Below, piece after piece: positions 38,461 to 47,759 of a stretch of DNA of 64,000 nt. Under the pieces are notes generated by a model. The model was not told the DNA's origin and did not search any database. It was given only the letters and a program-made list of their open reading frames with translations. Within the stretch, counting starts at the first letter, position 1; every line of letters starts with the position of its first letter. The stretch is taken from contig PBLQ01000045.1 in NCBI GenBank assembly GCA_002721815.1, positions 62,001 through 126,000 of the forward strand. The letters run 5' to 3'. A program made the translations under genes and the position numbers. This DNA comes from Myxococcales bacterium. GTDB taxonomy: Bacteria; Myxococcota; UBA727; GCA-2721815.

Positions 38461-38480
38461 ACCTCTTTTTTAAGAAGTGC
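38461..38480 (-). promoter_or_regulatory. Hairpin covering the dnaX ribosome-binding site
   Basis: On the reverse strand CACTTCTT, loop AAAA and AAGAGGTG form eight pairs, one a G-U. The 3' arm contains the GAGGTG ribosome site of dnaX, and the 5' arm begins in the last two bases of the SRP RNA stem. It may mark the SRP RNA 3' end, lower dnaX translation, or both. Confidence 0.5.
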
Positions 38481-38562
38481 CGCCACACACACTGCAGGGG
38501 ACCCTACCGTTGCTCCCTCCCGGGCCTGGCGGAATTCGGGCGTTGCAGTTGCGTGGCAGCAT
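38479..38562 (-). ncRNA. ffs: Signal recognition particle RNA, small bacterial (4.5S) type
   Basis: On the reverse strand the core GCCAGGCCCGGGAGGGAGCA followed by ACGG matches the conserved apical domain of 4.5S RNA (GUCAGGUCCGGAAGGAAGCAGC), the Ffh-binding site. The flanks pair TGCTGCCACGC... with ...GTGTGGCGGCA to form a long rod. The ends are estimated from this pairing and may be a few bases off. Together with Ffh it targets membrane proteins. The order tRNA-Ser, SRP RNA, dnaX is a known arrangement in several bacteria. Confidence 0.87.
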
Positions 38563-38634
38563 AAGCCACCGCAGTGGACAACCGAGCCTTAACTCGGTTC
38601 GAGCATCCTCGCCAAAAGCGGCATGCTCTTTAAA

Positions 38635-38722
38635 TGGCGGAGGGGGAGGGATTCGAACCCTCGGTAGGTTTCCCTACACACGCTTTCCAGGCGTGCACCT
38701 TAAGCCACTCGGTCACCTCTCC
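38635..38722 (-). tRNA. tRNA-Ser (GGA)
   Basis: 88 nt with encoded CCA. Cloverleaf with anticodon GGA in the loop CTGGAAA, a long variable arm (TGTAGGGAAACCTAC) typical of tRNA-Ser, and T-loop TTCGAAT. The acceptor stem GGAGAGG/CCCCTCC has one A-C mismatch at 5-68. Confidence 0.95.
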
Positions 38723-38811
38723 AAAACACCGTCTCAAGTTCAAACGAACCCAACGAGACGGATGGTTAGCTTGTAGGAGGGACTTAAACAAGCCCCCAAC
38801 AAGCATTTTAG

Positions 38812-38903
38812 TGGCGGACAGCGAGGGATTCGAACCCCCGAGACCCTTGCGAGCCTACCTGATTTCGAATCAGGCGCATTCAGCCAAACTCTGCCAGCTG
38901 TCC
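38812..38903 (-). tRNA. tRNA-Ser (CGA)
   Basis: 92 nt with encoded CCA. Acceptor GGACAGC/GCTGTCC pairs fully; anticodon stem CCTGA/TCAGG with loop TTCGAAA, anticodon CGA reading UCG; long variable arm TAGGCTCGCAAGGGTCTC. Probably co-transcribed with the second tRNA-Ser, SRP RNA and dnaX. Confidence 0.95.
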
Positions 38904-39045
38904 AAAAGCCGTCTGCTTTTATAAACCTGCCCGGGCAAAGGTCAAGAACAAAGCCAAAAGCTGCCCAGGTGAACGCATTTCCCACCTGATGGCGAAATTA
39001 CGCATAAAATCGGGCTTTGTGGGTCAATTTCGCACGTGGTCTAGA

Positions 39046-39074
39046 TTGACACTGGCCGTGTTTTTGCTTATTTC
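39046..39074 (+). promoter_or_regulatory. Probable metK promoter
   Basis: TTGACA (39046-39051), a perfect -35 box, then 17 bases and TATTTC (39069-39074). The expected leader is about 45 nt. I saw no SAM riboswitch in it. Confidence 0.5.
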
Positions 39075-39125
39075 AGGCCCCCTGTGGCGTCTTTTGCCCA
39101 GCTGAATGTAAAAAAAGAGGTTCCG

Positions 39126-40283
39126 ATGAAAAAATCATTTCTGTTCACCAGTGAGTCCGTCACAGAAGGGCATCCCGATAAAATGTCCGATCAAGTATCT
39201 GACGCCATCTTAGATGCCATGATTCAAGAGGATAAAAACTGCCGGTGCGCAGTAGAAACGCTCTTTAAAACAGGTATTTGCATGGTTGCTGGCGAAGTTC
39301 GAACAAGCGGCTGGGTGGACATTCCCAAAGTGGTCCGTGAAACCATTAATGGCATTGGGTTCACCTCTTCAGACCACGGCTTCGACGGCTCCACTTGTGG
39401 CGTCATGGTGGCCATTGAAGGTCAAAGTGGTGATATCGCTCAAGGTGTCGACAGCGGCACCAACAAAGAGCAAGGCGCAGGCGATCAGGGTTTGATGTTC
39501 GGTTTTGCCTGTGACGAAACCCCTGAACTCATGCCCATGCCCATCGCTTTCGCTCACCGCCTCACCCGACAGCTGGCCGCCGTTCGTAAGGATGGTACCC
39601 TGCCTTGGCTGCGCCCCGACGGAAAAAGCCAAGTGACCATCGCCTACGAAAACGGCAAGCCGGCACGTATCGACACCGTCGTTCTTTCGACGCAGCACAA
39701 CCCAGAGATCACTCAAGACGGTATTCGAGACGGCATTCTTCAAGAAGTGATTAACAAGTCACTGCCCGAGAACTTCCTCAGCTCTGACACTGTGTACCAC
39801 GTGAACCCAACCGGCAACTTTGAAATCGGCGGCCCCATGGGTGATGCTGGGATCACCGGCCGTAAAATCATCGTGGACACCTACGGCGGTATGGGGCGTC
39901 ACGGCGGCGGTGCATTCTCCGGTAAAGACCCATCAAAAGTGGATCGCTCAGCTGCTTATATGGCCCGTTACATCGCCAAAAACATTGTGGCCGCTGGTTT
40001 GGCCCAGCGCTGCGAAGTCCAACTGGCTTATGCCATTGGCGTGGCGGAGCCCGTGAGCGTTTTGGTGGACACTTTCGGCACCAACGAAGTGGATGAAAGC
40101 AAAATCGAAAACGCTATTCGTGACATCTTCCCATTGAAGCCCGCGGGCCTCATTGAGCATTTGGATTTGTTGCGGCCCATCTATCAAAACACCGCAGCGT
40201 ACGGACACTTCGGCCGGACCGAAGATTCATTCACCTGGGAAAAAACAGACCAAGTGGATGCCCTAAAAAACCTGCTCGGTTAA
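39126..40283 (+). CDS. metK: S-adenosylmethionine synthetase
   Basis: 385 residues, the usual length. [14 protein letters not shown] at the start (ATP and Mg sites), [12 protein letters not shown], and the phosphate loop [16 protein letters not shown] identify MetK. It makes SAM from methionine and ATP, downstream in pathway terms of the metH-metF operon 20 kb away. GAGG precedes the ATG; the frame extends to 39084 without support. Confidence 0.97.
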   Translation: MKKSFLFTSESVTEGHPDKMSDQVSDAILDAMIQEDKNCRCAVETLFKTGICMVAGEVRTSGWVDIPKVVRETINGIGFTSSDHGFDGSTCGVMVAIEGQSGDIAQGVDSGTNKEQGAGDQGLMFGFACDETPELMPMPIAFAHRLTRQLAAVRKDGTLPWLRPDGKSQVTIAYENGKPARIDTVVLSTQHNPEITQDGIRDGILQEVINKSLPENFLSSDTVYHVNPTGNFEIGGPMGDAGITGRKIIVDTYGGMGRHGGGAFSGKDPSKVDRSAAYMARYIAKNIVAAGLAQRCEVQLAYAIGVAEPVSVLVDTFGTNEVDESKIENAIRDIFPLKPAGLIEHLDLLRPIYQNTAAYGHFGRTEDSFTWEKTDQVDALKNLLG

Positions 40284-40304
40284 TCCACCATCACCGGTGA
40301 ACGC

Positions 40305-41177
40305 TTAAAAGTGCGCTTGGGGAGAAATCTCGAAGCGCACTTTTTTAATTTGTTCAAAACCAGGTAACTCTCTGAGTTTGGCAACGATGCCGTTTTGTTC
40401 AAAGGACAAGCTTTGTGCATCGGCGGCGTTCCTCACCCTAATTAACACGATGGTTTTACGACGATCCACGAAACCCACCGGGCGACCTTGCTCCCAATAA
40501 TCACCCATTACGGATTTCAATGTTTCCGGCTTGAACACGGAAGCCTCACGCAAAGTATCCGCCAAAGACTGACCTTGCTCATTTTTCACATCTCTAAATT
40601 CATCCAGCAACTTATGGCGAACATCGGTCACGGGTAAATCAATTCCCGACCGGTCATTAAAACCCCAAATCCGTCTTAAGGGATCATCGTGTCGCAAACT
40701 CATGCGTCGTATCCCTTGTCTGCCCTTTCGTTGGGTTTTGTAAATATCGGTGGCCAGTCGGTTCACGTCTTCGGCGGACCAATTTTCTTTGAGGGCCGCT
40801 TCTTGAATGCGCTTTTGAATTTGAAGCGGGTTATTGGTGGGCAAACTTTTCGCGCGCGCGGAGATGGAGGTGGGTAGAACCTTAAATGCCTCACTTCGGA
40901 TACAATTCGCCAAGGGGTGGCAAAGTCGAGCGGCCCCGTGCTTGGCAAAATCTACTTGAAATTTTTTTCGCAGATTTTCAACCAAACGTAAACGCAACAC
41001 AGGTGTGAGCTGTTCGCCTAACTGTCCGGGTCTGCAAATTTGCAGCACACATACGCGGAGTAACTCATCCAGGCTGATCTCTGGATATAATGCCACCTGT
41101 CGAGACATGATATGCTCCAATCGCTGGGGGGACAGCGGAGAGGGAATCTGTGACTGAGATGACTTGTGGTCGGACAT
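40305..41177 (-). CDS. Possible DUF721/DciA-like protein
   Basis: 290 residues, basic, soluble. The last ~75 residues (VMGDYWEQGRPVGFVDRRKT, then VRNAADAQSLSFEQNGIVAK and FEQIKKVRFEI) match the layout of DUF721: a W-x-x-G-x-P-x-x-x-x start, a beta strand, a helix contacting the helicase, and a final strand. DUF721 proteins such as DciA load or help the DnaB helicase. The N-terminal 200 residues are helical and of no known family. It follows tgpA by four bases in the long leftward operon, an odd place for a replication factor. Assignment is tentative. Confidence 0.4.
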   Translation of the reverse strand: MSDHKSSQSQIPSPLSPQRLEHIMSRQVALYPEISLDELLRVCVLQICRPGQLGEQLTPVLRLRLVENLRKKFQVDFAKHGAARLCHPLANCIRSEAFKVLPTSISARAKSLPTNNPLQIQKRIQEAALKENWSAEDVNRLATDIYKTQRKGRQGIRRMSLRHDDPLRRIWGFNDRSGIDLPVTDVRHKLLDEFRDVKNEQGQSLADTLREASVFKPETLKSVMGDYWEQGRPVGFVDRRKTIVLIRVRNAADAQSLSFEQNGIVAKLRELPGFEQIKKVRFEISPQAHF

Positions 41178-41181
41178 GGGA

Positions 41182-43263
41182 TCAACAAACCCTTTTTACG
41201 TGATGCAGTGTTTGTTTGGCATTTTTCTCCAACTGAAGCCAGTGGGTCTCCGAAACTTTTACTCCCGCGAAACGGGCTTCTCGAATCTCTTCACAGAGGT
41301 TATGGATTTGTCGTCGAAGCGCCTCGCCATCCGTCATGTCCTTCCAGGCCACCAAGCACAGCGCTTCGTCATAGGATAAAACCGACACATCCCTTTCAGG
41401 CAGCAAACGTTTCAAAATGATCTCCAGCCGCGCCACGGCCCGGTCTTGGCGACCACGCCGTATTTTTCGCCACACAAATAGCAAATACAGGATCAACAAA
41501 GCTCCAGGAATCATCAGTACACCGGAGATAAATGCGCCTTTGTTTTCCATTTTGATCCAGGTTTCAGATAAATTGCTGGTCCCGCTCAAGGTCGCACCCA
41601 AAAGTGCCATTTGATTGCCCAAAGCGTACTCAACCACATAGTCATCCCAATACAGTCGCAACCTTTCCCGTATGGCCGTGAAGCCTTCCAGCCGCTCTGC
41701 AGATCGATACACCACTGGCGTGGCATCATCGATCACCCAACCCAAATAGGGATGGTACCACTCCACCCATACATGTGCGTTTTTCCCCGTGAAGACACTC
41801 ATCTCCTCGATGGAATCCCAAAAACCACCTTGATAGCCACCGACCACTCGGGCTGGCACCCCCACGATGCGAAGCATCAAGGCAAAAGTGGCCGCAAAGT
41901 ATTCGCAATGGCCTTTGGCGTCTTCAAACAAGAAAGAATAAAATTGCCCTTGGCTGGCTTTGGGCGGCGGATCCAATGAATAGTCATAGTTTTGGTAGAG
42001 ATAATTTCGAAGCAGTCGCGCCTTATCACTGGGCGCTTTAGCCGCACCGACCAAACGCCGACTCAATGTAACGATCTCTTTGGGAATGTCTTCGGGATAT
42101 TGCTGATAGTAAGACAGCACCACGTCGCGTTCTGCTTTTATTTTTTTGCTGGAAGCGATCTTGTTTTGTAAAAGAGCATAAGGCAGCATCACCGGGCCAC
42201 TCACTTGATACCTTATCGGTCCCCGCAATTGCTCGCTCGGCAACAGTTCTCCTGAGGGCCCCAAGCCTCGAATCCGAATCTCCGTGGAAGCCGGATTGCC
42301 GTTACCGCCAGATACGATGTATGCTTGTACGGCAGGGCCGAGCGTTGCCAGCTGCCCTTTAACCACCGGGTACATGAAGACTTCGTAGTCATGAGAGATG
42401 CCACTTCTGCTCCAACGGTTTCGAGAAACGGTGCCTTGGGGAACATCTTCTGTTCGTTCAAAACCTGATAACGTAATCGAATCATAGACTTGAGCTCGAA
42501 GATACAAACCCTTTTCGAAAACATTAAAGGGTACATTTTCAATCCGCGCCACCACGTCATTATTCGCCACGGTTAAGCGCGGAGAGTGCGTTAAGTTAAC
42601 CTCGCTGGGTAACTGACCTGAATCACGTCCTAGAAACGAGAGTTGCCCCAAACCGATACGGGGAAACAACACAAAAATGGTCACACTCAAAAATAGGATT
42701 CCAAATACCACGCCGTTAGTGGCCCAAGCGAACTTCCCTTTAATGATATCGGTTCGGTGAAAATACTTGTTTTGCTCTTCTGGGGTGGCCTGAGGTGCGT
42801 TCATGGAGCGCCCGTGGAGCAACTGCCAAGTGGTCAACGACCAGATCAAAACAAAAACATACAACAAGAAAACAGGTGCAAAAGTAATTTGGGTGTGCAG
42901 CACCGTGGCTGAAATCACCAGAAAAAATGAGAGCACCATGACTTGGAGATCATGGGTCGGTTGGGTACGGGACATGCAACGCGCACACAAAAGCATCATG
43001 ATGGTGATGGCAAAAGTTAAAATGATGGCACTGAGCCCATCTTGCACCAATAAGAAACCACCCCAGCCCAAAGCGCCCAAGCCCAAAAAGGTGGCAAAGC
43101 CCGGGGAAAAACGAAATGATTTGCGATGCAAGCGACTGCACGCCAAAGGGAAGACCAATGCGCCCCACGCATAAAGCGGCATTTCTCCGCCCAGCAACAC
43201 CGACAAGAAAGAAGCCAACATGGTCAGCAGAAATGTTCCCTCGTAGGCCAACCCCAAAGGCAT
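41182..43263 (-). CDS. tgpA: TgpA-like membrane transglutaminase (DUF3488 + transglutaminase core)
   Basis: 693 residues. Five or so N-terminal transmembrane helices (DUF3488), then a periplasmic domain with the Cys-His-Asp triad of the transglutaminase-like fold: GHCEYFAATFA, NAHVWVEWY and WVIDDATP. A further helix (GVLMIPGALLILYLLFVW) is followed by a cytoplasmic DUF4129-like end. The P. aeruginosa homologue is essential and belongs to a MoxR-DUF58-TgpA set, the same order as here. Start ATG overlaps the DUF58 stop (TAATG). Confidence 0.85.
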   Translation of the reverse strand: MPLGLAYEGTFLLTMLASFLSVLLGGEMPLYAWGALVFPLACSRLHRKSFRFSPGFATFLGLGALGWGGFLLVQDGLSAIILTFAITIMMLLCARCMSRTQPTHDLQVMVLSFFLVISATVLHTQITFAPVFLLYVFVLIWSLTTWQLLHGRSMNAPQATPEEQNKYFHRTDIIKGKFAWATNGVVFGILFLSVTIFVLFPRIGLGQLSFLGRDSGQLPSEVNLTHSPRLTVANNDVVARIENVPFNVFEKGLYLRAQVYDSITLSGFERTEDVPQGTVSRNRWSRSGISHDYEVFMYPVVKGQLATLGPAVQAYIVSGGNGNPASTEIRIRGLGPSGELLPSEQLRGPIRYQVSGPVMLPYALLQNKIASSKKIKAERDVVLSYYQQYPEDIPKEIVTLSRRLVGAAKAPSDKARLLRNYLYQNYDYSLDPPPKASQGQFYSFLFEDAKGHCEYFAATFALMLRIVGVPARVVGGYQGGFWDSIEEMSVFTGKNAHVWVEWYHPYLGWVIDDATPVVYRSAERLEGFTAIRERLRLYWDDYVVEYALGNQMALLGATLSGTSNLSETWIKMENKGAFISGVLMIPGALLILYLLFVWRKIRRGRQDRAVARLEIILKRLLPERDVSVLSYDEALCLVAWKDMTDGEALRRQIHNLCEEIREARFAGVKVSETHWLQLEKNAKQTLHHVKRVC

Positions 43264-44342
43264 TACAAAATATCCATGGCCACAGGCTGTAGGGCGGTGG
43301 GTTTGTCAACGCGTCGTATGGTGATTTGCAGTTGCCTCTCTGGCGGCAGTGTTAATTCAGCGTTTTCGTCATCCATCAAAGCCAAAGCTTCCAAGATGTC
43401 TTGTCGATGCGCAGGGGTGTTGCCGGGTTTTAGAAACTGTCCCGGAATACACAATCCCACCCGGTGTCCATGATCGATGAGCCCCTCGGCTAAAGAGGCC
43501 GTGAAGGCAATGGCCTTCTCCGTTGCAAAATCATCCGCGAACTTTGGGCGCAGGCCCTCCGATGAAAGCACCAACCAAATGGAGCCTCCCTGTGATGCCT
43601 CGTTTTCTTTAACGAAAAACCGCCCTACTTTTGCAGAGCGCCGCCAAGCTATCTTGCGTGGATCATCCCCTTCTTCAAAATTTTTTAAGCTGAAAAACTC
43701 GTCGCCCATTCCCCGTTGAGCTGCGGGGTTTTCGCCCATGGCGCGAATCAAACGCGTCACCCATTGGCGCACATCCATCCGCTCAGGAAAAACACAAAAG
43801 GCATCCGCATCTAAGGTTTCTGTACGGCTTTTCTCAAAGAAACCAAAAGGGTACTGGGTGGCCACAGTGGCCTCTGATAAGGCGGCTTTACCTCGACGGG
43901 TCGGCGAAAACTCCACCAGCATTTCTTTTTGGTGTTGGGCAGGCAAGCTTAATATTGGCTCTCCCCAAGCCGTTATTTTTTTTCCCATCAGCTCCAGTGT
44001 GAGCTCGGCGCAAACGCCAAAAGCAGGAAAAAAGCGCGACCGGTTATTCATCACCAACGGAAACCAACACGTTTCTCTCACCCGTGCCTGGGGTGTATTT
44101 TGTCTCCCCAAGCTTAAATTCATGAGATTGAACTCGCTCAAGAATCCAGAAATGACCACCGCAGATAAAATGAATCCCCAACATAAATATAAGAGATTGT
44201 TGCCGGTATTGATGGCTGCCGCCCCGGAGGCCAAGGCAATTAAAATGACGGTCCAGCCCAAACCGGTCAACTTGGGTTTTGAGGGGGAGCGAAAAAACAA
44301 GCTTCGCATCTTTAGGAAATACCTGGATGCCTGGGTGATCAC
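43263..44342 (-). CDS. DUF58 domain protein
   Basis: 359 residues. Two hydrophobic N-terminal helices (VILIALASGAAAIN, YLCWGFILSAVVISGFL), a beta-rich region, then the DUF58 signature EEGDDPRKIAWRRSAKVGRF followed by a vWA-like strand (SIWLVLSSEG). DUF58 proteins pair with MoxR ATPases, probably as chaperone-served metal or assembly proteins at the membrane. Start is GTG, overlapping the moxR stop as GTGA. Confidence 0.85.
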   Translation of the reverse strand: MITQASRYFLKMRSLFFRSPSKPKLTGLGWTVILIALASGAAAINTGNNLLYLCWGFILSAVVISGFLSEFNLMNLSLGRQNTPQARVRETCWFPLVMNNRSRFFPAFGVCAELTLELMGKKITAWGEPILSLPAQHQKEMLVEFSPTRRGKAALSEATVATQYPFGFFEKSRTETLDADAFCVFPERMDVRQWVTRLIRAMGENPAAQRGMGDEFFSLKNFEEGDDPRKIAWRRSAKVGRFFVKENEASQGGSIWLVLSSEGLRPKFADDFATEKAIAFTASLAEGLIDHGHRVGLCIPGQFLKPGNTPAHRQDILEALALMDDENAELTLPPERQLQITIRRVDKPTALQPVAMDIL

Positions 44343-45304
44343 CGTGGCACCGGAATTTGCTCAAGAATTTCTTCGATGATGGACTGGCAACGTTGCCGGT
44401 CGCTGGAATCCATTCGAGGCTGCTTGAGCACCAAGCGGTGTGCGAGCACGGCCATGGCCAACGCTTTGACATCGTCTGCAACCACATATCCACGTCCTGA
44501 AATAAAAGCGAACGCGCGAACCATCGCGGCAAAGTCGATGGCGGCACGCGTAGACGCTCCAAGCGACAAGCTGACATGGGAGCGTGTGGCACCAATAACT
44601 GCCAACAAGTAAGAAGCAATGCTGGGCTCCATATGAACCTGTTTCACTTGTTGCCGCAGGGCCAACAATTGGTCCCCAGAAAGGCGGTGCTTCACTTCTC
44701 GCAACTGCTCTAAAGGCTTTTGTGTGGATAAAAGAAGTTCTCGTTCCAAATCTTCTTCGAGATAACCCAATTCGATGCGCACCATGAACCGATCTAATTG
44801 GCTTTCGGGCAAAGGGTACACCCCGTGATGTTCCATGGGGTTTTGCGTGGCGATCACCGTGAATAAATCAGGCATAGAAAAGGTTTTGTCGTCCACTGAA
44901 ATTTGCTTTTCAGCCATGGCTTCAAGCAATGCGCTTTGTGTTTTGGGAGAAGCGCGATTGATCTCATCGGCCAACACCAACTCCGCGAAAATGGGCCCTT
45001 GCCGAAAAACGAATGCATCATTCTGGCTGTCCCATGCGTGAACCCCCAACACATCTGCCGGCAACAGATCAGACGTGAATTGAATGCGGCTCATCTGCGT
45101 GCCCAAAACTTTGGCCAAGGCCCGAACCAATGTGGTCTTTCCAACCCCCGGAACATCTTCGAGCAGCACGTGCCCCGAAGCCAAAAAGGCGCCCATGAGC
45201 AAAGTTATTTTATCCTTTTTGCCTCGGATAATTTCGCTCACTTGCTGCACCAAGCCGTCCAGCATACGCATGTTTTCATTCATCAGTTTTTCTGCGGTGT
45301 TCAT
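44339..45304 (-). CDS. moxR: MoxR family AAA+ ATPase
   Basis: 321 residues. Walker A GVGKT (53-57), Walker B LVLADEIN (Asp112-Glu113), sensor IATQNPMEHHGVYPLPE and arginine-finger region ESQLDRFMVRIELG. MoxR ATPases act as chaperones with vWA or DUF58 partners in envelope stress and complex assembly. It leads the moxR-DUF58-tgpA block and lies 50 bp after gluQ, so the whole set may be one transcript. Confidence 0.93.
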   Translation of the reverse strand: MNTAEKLMNENMRMLDGLVQQVSEIIRGKKDKITLLMGAFLASGHVLLEDVPGVGKTTLVRALAKVLGTQMSRIQFTSDLLPADVLGVHAWDSQNDAFVFRQGPIFAELVLADEINRASPKTQSALLEAMAEKQISVDDKTFSMPDLFTVIATQNPMEHHGVYPLPESQLDRFMVRIELGYLEEDLERELLLSTQKPLEQLREVKHRLSGDQLLALRQQVKQVHMEPSIASYLLAVIGATRSHVSLSLGASTRAAIDFAAMVRAFAFISGRGYVVADDVKALAMAVLAHRLVLKQPRMDSSDRQRCQSIIEEILEQIPVPR

Positions 45305-45354
45305 AGGCCTCGCTCAGCTTTATTTTAACATATGGAACCCGAAAGGCTGTAATT

Positions 45355-46299
45355 TCAAATGGATTTCAGGTCTAAAGTTACATTTTTTACCTTCAAAACA
45401 GAATCTTCGAGCCGATCGGCCAGATTCGGGGCCGAAATGCGCTCACCCTTCTGTGCGATCCCTAAGGCCTCTCCAAGGCCACCCAGCAACCGGTGACCGT
45501 CCACACCGCGCTCCCGAAACCTGCGAATGGTATGGGCATCCTCACCACGTCTTTTCGACATGCGTTGGCCTTCGGAATCCACCCATAAAGGAACGTGCGC
45601 AAAGTCAGGCGGGGAGGCACCTAATGCGTGGTATAACTGTACTTGCCTGGCTGTGCTGCCCAACAAATCCCGACCGCGCACCACCTCAGTAACGCCTTGT
45701 CGCATATCGTCCACCACCACAGCCAAATGATATGCCCACAAACCATCTTTGCGGCGAACCACAAAATCGCCTGTTTCGGATTCAACGTCGTGCGCATGCA
45801 ACCCACAGAGCACATCATCAAAGCGCACCACATCTGAGTGCACATGAAAGCGCCAAGCCACGGGGTTGTCATCATGATTCAAATCTAAATTTTTTTCTCG
45901 GCAGGTACCGGGATACGCGGGCCCTTCTTCGCCGAGGTGTGGTGCTGAGGCCAATCGCTGAATGTCCTTCCGTGAGCAGCTACAGGCAAACAAGCGACCG
46001 GTCTTTTGGAGGTGCTCGATGGCCGCTTGGTAAAATGTATCGCATTGACTTTGGACATAGGGACCATGGTCACCCTGCGCCTTAACCCCTTCAACAAAGT
46101 TCAGCCCCACGTATTCCAGATCATCTATAATTTCTTGCGCGGCGCCATCCACTTCTCGAGGTCGATCAATATCTTCCATTCGTAAGAAACAGACCCCACC
46201 TTTGCGGTAAGCACGTGCCCACGCACAAAAAGCGACCAACAGATTGCCCATGTGCAGGCCGCCCGTGGGAGAGGGAGCGAAACGACCTCGATACCCCAT
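45355..46299 (-). CDS. gluQ: Glutamyl-Q tRNA(Asp) synthetase
   Basis: 314 residues, about the size of the truncated GluRS paralogue YadB/GluQ. HIGH-like PSPTGGLHMG near the start, zinc ligands CSC and YPGTC, KMSKS-like QRMSKRRG, and no anticodon-binding domain. It charges glutamate onto the queuosine of tRNA-Asp. The ATG overlaps the stop of the GH13 gene (TGATG). A TTG one codon earlier is unlikely. Confidence 0.9.
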   Translation of the reverse strand: MGYRGRFAPSPTGGLHMGNLLVAFCAWARAYRKGGVCFLRMEDIDRPREVDGAAQEIIDDLEYVGLNFVEGVKAQGDHGPYVQSQCDTFYQAAIEHLQKTGRLFACSCSRKDIQRLASAPHLGEEGPAYPGTCREKNLDLNHDDNPVAWRFHVHSDVVRFDDVLCGLHAHDVESETGDFVVRRKDGLWAYHLAVVVDDMRQGVTEVVRGRDLLGSTARQVQLYHALGASPPDFAHVPLWVDSEGQRMSKRRGEDAHTIRRFRERGVDGHRLLGGLGEALGIAQKGERISAPNLADRLEDSVLKVKNVTLDLKSI

Positions 46300-47693
46300 C
46301 AATAGCCCCGATGCATATCGGCCCCTACACCTGAGGCCGAATCAGGTGTTAAAATACTTGCCCCAAAACCTTCGATTTGAACATTGATGGTTCCAGAACG
46401 AATGGTGGCACGCTTGCCACTGAGCGCATCGATCATTTCGAGACCGTCTGGCAAATCGCATACCGGTGCAAAAAGTTTTCGCACCCTGGTTTGTGATGCC
46501 CGGTTGATGGCCACGAGCACCGTCTCTTCTGGCGCATGCGTCACCCTGGCAAATGCAAAAATCTCTTCTTCACCCGCCGGTGTCATGTCTACCCATTGCC
46601 CTTCACGTAAGGCCGGAAACATACCTCGAAGCGCACCAAGCTTTTGGTAATAGGAAAGCAGATCTTTGTTTTGATCTCGCTCGTCCCAGCTCATGGCCAC
46701 CAACGCAGATTCTTCTTGCCGAGCCCTCAAACCCACTTCATCGCCATAAAAAATATGCGCAGCACCAGGCAGGGTGTACTGAAGCAAAACCGCCAAAGCC
46801 AAGCGGTCGGGCTCTTGAATTACCGTGGACAACCGAGGGAGCTCCAAGCCCCCAAGAATATTCCAAGACCGGTTGCACGCGCCGGTGCCATAACGTGTGG
46901 ATAAATCATGCACCACCCGCGCCAACTGACGTGCAGGAATGGCCCCCCGGAAAAAACCAATGATCGCCTGTCGTAAATAATGGTTCACCACACCATCGAG
47001 CAAACCATCTTTCACGTAGCGATCAGCAAAGCCCTTAATGTCGCCCAACAAATAGTGGTTGCCTTCGACGGTCCAGGACCCCCGAGACACCTCTCGAAGA
47101 ATGGAATACCCGACTGTCTCTGCGCGAAGCACCCGCCAACCCGTCACCCCTTTTTGCAGCCACATGTGCAAAACGCTCTGCTCCCCAGTAAACAGGCGCC
47201 GGCGTACGGCAGAATTGGCGAGGTTGAGTTTGGGCTCATGAATATTATTGTCTGAAAATTCGTACCCATCTTCATCGTTTTTACCGAAAAGAAAAAATTG
47301 CCGGGTTCGCTTTTCTAAAGGCACATGCGGATCGTTGGGCACTTGTTTGAGCGCATCCTGAAACCAAGGATGCTCATCACTCACGTGATCGAAAACGCCC
47401 GTTAAGATCACCCCCATCCCTAAGGCTTCGGCCTGACGACACAGTTCAACCAGATCCTCTTCATTTCCCAAACAGGTATCGATGGCCAAATAATCGCTGG
47501 TGTGCATGCGCATGGGCTCTGGAGAGGCAAAGATGGGCGACAACGAGATGGCATCAACATTTAATGACTTCAAATGCGGCAAACGTGACGTCAAGGCCAC
47601 CAAGGGTTTTTCTTCACTCTTGACATCAATCTTATCCAGGAAGACTTCGTAAACAATGGAAGGGCAACGCGGTGCATACGTCATCGGTTTCAA
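46299..47693 (-). CDS. GH13 alpha-amylase-fold protein lacking catalytic residues
   Basis: 464 residues. The (beta/alpha)8 framework of GH13 is recognisable: HTSDYLAID, VILTGVFDHVSDEHPWF, EPKLNLANSAVRR, YLLGDIKGFAD, WNILGGLELPRL and HIFYGDEVGLRA. Yet region I Asp is Thr98, the nucleophile Asp of region II is Leu189 (GWRVLRAETV), the acid Glu of region III is Asp218, and the region IV His-Asp pair is Leu283-Glu284. Hydrolysis or transglycosylation is therefore unlikely; a carbohydrate-binding or regulatory role is more plausible. No signal peptide. It is coupled to gluQ by TGATG and follows hemW by 66 bp. Confidence 0.8.
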   Translation of the reverse strand: MKPMTYAPRCPSIVYEVFLDKIDVKSEEKPLVALTSRLPHLKSLNVDAISLSPIFASPEPMRMHTSDYLAIDTCLGNEEDLVELCRQAEALGMGVILTGVFDHVSDEHPWFQDALKQVPNDPHVPLEKRTRQFFLFGKNDEDGYEFSDNNIHEPKLNLANSAVRRRLFTGEQSVLHMWLQKGVTGWRVLRAETVGYSILREVSRGSWTVEGNHYLLGDIKGFADRYVKDGLLDGVVNHYLRQAIIGFFRGAIPARQLARVVHDLSTRYGTGACNRSWNILGGLELPRLSTVIQEPDRLALAVLLQYTLPGAAHIFYGDEVGLRARQEESALVAMSWDERDQNKDLLSYYQKLGALRGMFPALREGQWVDMTPAGEEEIFAFARVTHAPEETVLVAINRASQTRVRKLFAPVCDLPDGLEMIDALSGKRATIRSGTINVQIEGFGASILTPDSASGVGADMHRGY

Positions 47694-47759
47694 CTTTCTT
47701 TTGCGTAGTCCGGTAAATTTTACCTCAAGACTGGCGTGCCGGTCGAGTGTTTCCGCCCC

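Noticed and set aside
38581-38600. Perfect AACCGAG/CTCGGTT hairpin between tRNA-Ser(GGA) and SRP RNA as terminator
   Set aside because: No T-run follows on the reverse strand; more likely an RNA-processing spacer structure.
38904-39125. SAM riboswitch before metK
   Set aside because: The leader after the likely promoter is only about 45 nt and shows no SAM-I or SAM-II type core.
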